Below, piece by piece: positions 13,485 through 17,126 of a stretch of DNA of 17,126 nt; position 1 is the first letter of the stretch, and each line of letters begins with the position of its first letter. Made by a program: the position numbers and the translations under genes. The stretch comes from an uncultured Gammaproteobacteria bacterium (GTDB lineage Bacteria; Pseudomonadota; Gammaproteobacteria; Pseudomonadales; Azotimanducaceae_A): assembly GCA_913041025.1 (NCBI GenBank), contig CAJWGQ010000044.1, forward strand, positions 1-17,126, in the 5' to 3' direction. The notes under the pieces were generated by a model. It was not told the origin of the DNA. It searched no databases and saw nothing but the letters and a program-made list of their open reading frames with translations.

Positions 13485-16172
13485 CTAGGAAGCCTTCGCA
13501 AGATTTCTTAGAACATAGTGCAGGACGCCCCCATGCTCTATGTACTCGATCTCAATAGCCGTATCTATTCGACATTTTATTGTAATGTCTTTAGTAGACC
13601 CGTCAGGGTAAGCAATCTCACACCTTACTTCTTGTAGAGGTTGAATTTCATCCAAGCCAAAAATCGATATTGATTCATCACCAGTAAGACCCAGAGTCTT
13701 TCTAGTATCACCAGCAGTGAACTCGAAGGGAATAACCCCCATACCAACCAAATTAGAGCGGTGAATCCGTTCAAAACTCTCAGCAATAACCGCTTTCACT
13801 CCCAGTAGAGCGGTTCCTTTTGCCGCCCAATCCCGGCTGGATCCAGCACCATACTGTTCGCCTCCGAATATCACCAAGGGAACTTCTTCTTGCTGATAGG
13901 CCATGGCCGCCTCGAAGATCGACGTTTGCTTTCCATCAGGTCCCTTTGTGTACCCTCCTTCAACTTCATCGAGCATTTCATTCTTAATACGGATATTTGC
14001 AAAGGTACCGCGCATCATTACTTCATGATTCCCTCGTCGTGAACCATAACTATTAAATTCTTGAATCGGGACTTGGCGATCTGTTAAGTACTCCCCAGCA
14101 GGAGTAGTCGATTGAAAGGAACCGGCAGGGCTAATGTGATCAGTTGTAATCATGTCGCCCAACACAGCAAGTACTCTGGCTTTTTCTATGTTATTGATTA
14201 CGCCAGGCTCTTTGCCCATGTTCTGGAAATACGGAGGGTTCTGGACATAAGTCGAGGAAATAGGCCAATCATAGGTTTGACTCGCTGTCGTCTCTACCGA
14301 TTGCCACTTTTCATCTCCTTTAAACACGTCCGCATACTTTGAATTAAACGCTTCTCTGGTCACAGTACTTTCCACTAATTCGGCAACCTCCTTTGAGGTT
14401 GGCCAAACGTCTTTCAGGAAAACTGGCGCACCTGAACTGTCTGTCCCTATCGGGTCGTTAGTCAAATCAATATCCATCGTTCCTGCAAGTGCGTAAGCCA
14501 CTACTAGTGGTGGAGAAGCCAGGTAGTTGGCTCGAACATCAGGTGAAATTCTTCCCTCAAAATTTCTATTCCCGGACAAAACCGCGGTTGCGACAAGATC
14601 GCCATCGGAGATTGCTTGGCTGATTTCACTTTGTATCGGTCCAGAGTTCCCAATGCAGGTAGTACATCCATATCCGACCAAATTAAATCCAACTTTATCC
14701 AGATCTTCTTGCAGACCCGATGCTTCGAGATAGGCGCTCACGACTTGTGATCCTGGAGCAAGGGAGGTCTTAACCCATGGCTGTCTTTGCAGACCAAGTG
14801 CAGCCGCCTTTCTAGCAACTAAGCCAGCGGAAATCATCACATAAGGATTTGAGGTATTAGTGCAGGAGGTGATTGAAGCTATGACGACCTTGCCTGACTC
14901 CATCTCATAATCTTCATTTTCTACAGGAACCTGCTTTCCTAATGGTCGATCAAAAGTCTCTTTCATTTCCGTTCTAAAGGCGCTTTGAGCCTCATTCAAC
15001 GCAACATAATCTTGCGGTCTTTTTGGACCGGAGATCGCCGGAACAATAGAATCCATATTAAGATGAAGGGTATCTGTATATACGGGTGAATAGTCTTCCG
15101 ATCTCCAGAACCCGTTTTCCTTTGCATAAGCTTCGACCAAGGCAACACGATCTTCATCTCGTCCTGTATTTCGAAGATATCGAAGAGTTTCATCGTCTAT
15201 CGGGAAAAAACCGCAAGTGGCCCCGTATTCAGGCGCCATATTAGCGATCGTTGCTCGGTCAGCCAGAGGAAGTGAATCCAAGCCAGAACCATAGAACTCA
15301 ACAAACTTACCAACCACCCCCTTCTCTCTAAGCATCTCAACGACCTTTAACACGAGATCGGTTCCAGTCGTTCCCTCCGACATCGCTCCGGTTAGCTCAA
15401 AACCAACCACTTCAGGGATCAACATAGAAACAGGTTGGCCAAGCATGGCAGCTTCTGCCTCAATGCCTCCTACTCCCCAACCTAGCACAGCCATCCCATT
15501 AACCATCGTCGTATGACTGTCAGTACCTACCAAGGTATCTGGGTAAGCCACTTGCGCTCCATCTTGATCTACATCGCTCCAAACGGTCTGCGCTAGATAC
15601 TCCAGGTTCACCTGATGGCAGATGCCGGTCCCGGGTGGCACTACTCGGAAATTATCAAAAGCACTTTGACCCCACTTAAGGAAGGTGTATCGCTCCATAT
15701 TCCTCTCGTATTCTCGATCAACGTTCATTTGAAAAGCCTGCGGATTTCCAAATTCATCGATCATTACGGAGTGGTCAATTACCAAATCAACCGGGTTTAG
15801 AGGGTTTATTTTTTGCGCATCTCCTCCTAGCCCCACAATCCCATCCCGCATGGCCGCTAAATCCACGACAGCCGGCACCCCAGTAAAGTCTTGCATCAGA
15901 ACACGCGCCGGTCGATAAGCGATCTCTCTGGGGTTTTTCCCGCCTTGCTGCGCCCAATCTGCAAAGGCTTTAATGTCTTCGACCGTTACTGTATTGCCAT
16001 CCTCAAAACGCAACATATTCTCGAGAACAACCTTTAATGCTGCAGGGATACGAGAAAAATCTCCTAGGCCCTTTGCTTGCGCCTCGGGAATCGAGTAATA
16101 AGCGATAGACTTCCCATTTACCTCTAATGTCTTTCTCGACCCCGTACTATCCTGTCCCACGATAATTGGCAT
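13485..16172 (-). CDS. acnA: Aconitate hydratase A (aconitase)
   Basis: TCA-cycle enzyme interconverting citrate and isocitrate with a [4Fe-4S] cluster; 895 aa, the AcnA/IRP1 length. The cluster ligands are visible: Cys437 in SITSCTNTSNP, and Cys503 and Cys506 in YGCTTCIGNSGP. The N-terminal substrate-binding parts include DFTGVPAVVDLA (95-106) and GTDSHTTMVNG (216-226). The C-terminal swivel domain carries SYGSRRGNHEVMMRGTFAN (708-726) and GGEQYGAGSSRDWAAKG (770-786). The ATG at 16172 has AAGGAAAG just upstream. A weak -10-like TATAGG (16211-16206) lies in the 86-bp gap after the K+ channel gene. The protein seems complete with no broken motifs. Confidence 0.97.
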   Translation of the reverse strand: MPIIVGQDSTGSRKTLEVNGKSIAYYSIPEAQAKGLGDFSRIPAALKVVLENMLRFEDGNTVTVEDIKAFADWAQQGGKNPREIAYRPARVLMQDFTGVPAVVDLAAMRDGIVGLGGDAQKINPLNPVDLVIDHSVMIDEFGNPQAFQMNVDREYERNMERYTFLKWGQSAFDNFRVVPPGTGICHQVNLEYLAQTVWSDVDQDGAQVAYPDTLVGTDSHTTMVNGMAVLGWGVGGIEAEAAMLGQPVSMLIPEVVGFELTGAMSEGTTGTDLVLKVVEMLREKGVVGKFVEFYGSGLDSLPLADRATIANMAPEYGATCGFFPIDDETLRYLRNTGRDEDRVALVEAYAKENGFWRSEDYSPVYTDTLHLNMDSIVPAISGPKRPQDYVALNEAQSAFRTEMKETFDRPLGKQVPVENEDYEMESGKVVIASITSCTNTSNPYVMISAGLVARKAAALGLQRQPWVKTSLAPGSQVVSAYLEASGLQEDLDKVGFNLVGYGCTTCIGNSGPIQSEISQAISDGDLVATAVLSGNRNFEGRISPDVRANYLASPPLVVAYALAGTMDIDLTNDPIGTDSSGAPVFLKDVWPTSKEVAELVESTVTREAFNSKYADVFKGDEKWQSVETTASQTYDWPISSTYVQNPPYFQNMGKEPGVINNIEKARVLAVLGDMITTDHISPAGSFQSTTPAGEYLTDRQVPIQEFNSYGSRRGNHEVMMRGTFANIRIKNEMLDEVEGGYTKGPDGKQTSIFEAAMAYQQEEVPLVIFGGEQYGAGSSRDWAAKGTALLGVKAVIAESFERIHRSNLVGMGVIPFEFTAGDTRKTLGLTGDESISIFGLDEIQPLQEVRCEIAYPDGSTKDITIKCRIDTAIEIEYIEHGGVLHYVLRNLAKAS

Positions 16173-16258
16173 ACCAACTTTCCTTAAACACCTAACTTCT
16201 TCTTTCCTATATTTTGCCTGAAAGTCACGAAACCCCCAAAAAAATCTGGACTATCTCT

Positions 16259-17098
16259 TCAGCTATTCACGGGTTCTCTTTCGCCAAATAAGGCAGACCC
16301 ACACCTCCAACAAAAACTTGCCTCATAAGAATGGCCCTCGGCGGAGCAATTCGGGCAGATCTTGGTATTCGCTTGCTTGCGGTGAGCCTCGTTCAGCTCT
16401 AGCGTGACTATTCCAGTTGGCACCGCAATTATCCCGTAACCCATAATCATGATGATGGCAGCCAAGGCTCTACCCAGGCCAGTGACCGGAGCGACATCCC
16501 CGTAACCGACGGTAGTCATCGTCGTCACCGCCCAGTAAACGCTTTGAGGAATGCTCGAAAACTGAGCATTTGTTCCTCCTTCAATTAGATACATTAAAGA
16601 GCCAAAAACCAGCACCAAGGCAAATACTGAACAGAGAAACACCGTAATTTTACGTCGACTAGCTACCAGCGCTTGAGCGATAAGCTCCCCTTCTCCCACG
16701 TAACGAACCATTCGAAATATTCGAAACACGCGTAATACACGAAGTATCCGAAGGACAAGAAAATAATGGGCGTCAGCGAACCAGATACTCAGGTAAGTGG
16801 GTAAAGAACCTAACAGGTCTATCACTCCATAAAAGCTTCGAGCATATAACCAGGTGTTTTGTATGCTCCACAATCTCAGGAAATACTCGATGGTGAAGAT
16901 GATCGTGAACGTCCACTCAGCTAACGCCAGCCAGTGCCCATAACGGCTACTGATGCTAGTCACGGAGTCTAACAAGACCGCTGAGACGCTCAGCAAAATA
17001 CAGAGAATTAAAACGACATCAAAAACCTTTCCAGCCGAGGTATCGGCTTCAAAGATTACGGCTCTGACTTTCTCCTTTAGCTCGCTCACCCACCCCAC
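16259..17098 (-). CDS. Voltage-gated potassium channel with C-terminal zinc ribbon
   Basis: Inner-membrane six-span channel subunit, 279 aa. Seen: S1-S3 hydrophobic spans (about 25-110); an S4 voltage sensor with arginines at every third position (117, 120, 123, 126, 129, 132); a pore helix and the K+ selectivity filter TVGYGD (196-201); the S6 span to about 235; and a short soluble tail ending in a zinc ribbon, Cys248/Cys251 and Cys263/Cys266. No RCK/TrkA nucleotide-binding domain is present. The start is GTG 17098, or a second GTG at 17089; no ATG is available and the surrounding G-rich bases make the ribosome site hard to judge. TAGAAT on the minus strand (17121-17116) may be its -10 box. 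Confidence 0.9.
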   Translation of the reverse strand: MGWVSELKEKVRAVIFEADTSAGKVFDVVLILCILLSVSAVLLDSVTSISSRYGHWLALAEWTFTIIFTIEYFLRLWSIQNTWLYARSFYGVIDLLGSLPTYLSIWFADAHYFLVLRILRVLRVFRIFRMVRYVGEGELIAQALVASRRKITVFLCSVFALVLVFGSLMYLIEGGTNAQFSSIPQSVYWAVTTMTTVGYGDVAPVTGLGRALAAIIMIMGYGIIAVPTGIVTLELNEAHRKQANTKICPNCSAEGHSYEASFCWRCGSALFGEREPVNS

Positions 17099-17113
17099 CC
17101 CAAAAATGAGGGT

Positions 17114-17125
17114 TTATTCTAACAG
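17114..17125 (-). promoter_or_regulatory. Putative promoter element upstream of the K+ channel gene
   Basis: Read on the minus strand this is CTGTTAGAATAA, identical over 12 bases to the element between the aldo/keto reductase and NudC genes (11484-11495). The TAGAAT (17121-17116) is a credible -10 box 17 to 26 nt before the two possible GTG starts. The -35 region would lie beyond the window edge. Confidence 0.32.
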
Positions 17126-17126
17126 G

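Noticed and set aside
1..17126. tRNA/rRNA genes, CRISPR arrays, insertion sequences, attachment sites or a replication origin
   Set aside because: Reading both strands I found no direct-repeat arrays, transposase or integrase motifs, structured RNA signatures or DnaA-box clusters.

Overview
The window looks like a piece of a free-living, probably marine, gammaproteobacterial chromosome. Base composition is moderate by eye, gene packing is dense, and I see no mobile-element or phage genes. The pairing of an NADH-pyrophosphatase gene with a small Cys-rich protein gene, and an AcnA-type aconitase, fit that assignment. The taxonomic call is an inference from protein style. About half of the genes appear to start with TTG, GTG or even CTG.

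Layout. 1-2275, minus strand: the first codons of an unidentified gene running off the left edge, then a patatin-like phospholipase whose TTG start overlaps the stop of a luciferase-like (LLM) oxidoreductase gene. 2345-3628, plus strand and divergent: a major-facilitator transporter. 3629-4316: a mostly non-coding stretch with one doubtful small ORF, a terminator-like hairpin and the leader of the next operon. 4317-9618, plus strand: one tight gene run with a class III CoA-transferase, a thiolase, a Tat-exported aldo/keto reductase carrying two Fe-S type Cys motifs, LarB and LarE. 9651-11433, minus strand and convergent with it: a TauD/TfdA-type dioxygenase and, upstream of it, a cytosolic aldo/keto reductase. 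11495-12783, plus strand: NudC-type NADH pyrophosphatase overlapping a small Cys-rich protein gene. 12789-17098, minus strand: a HAD phosphatase (apparently with a CTG start) just downstream of aconitase acnA, and a voltage-gated K+ channel with a C-terminal zinc ribbon.

How the genes may work together. LarB and LarE are the first and second enzymes of nickel-pincer nucleotide (NPN) synthesis, the cofactor of LarA-type 2-hydroxyacid racemases/epimerases. Here they are cotranscribed with a CoA-transferase, a thiolase and an exported Fe-S aldo/keto reductase, but neither larC nor larA is in the window. The most interesting reading is a catabolic locus that makes NPN for a racemase or a new NPN enzyme encoded elsewhere, and passes the acid product through CoA activation and thiolysis. 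The substrate cannot be read from the sequence. The convergent dioxygenase/aldo-keto reductase pair may or may not belong to the same pathway. The remaining genes (acnA, nudC, HAD phosphatase, K+ channel) are housekeeping or general physiology.
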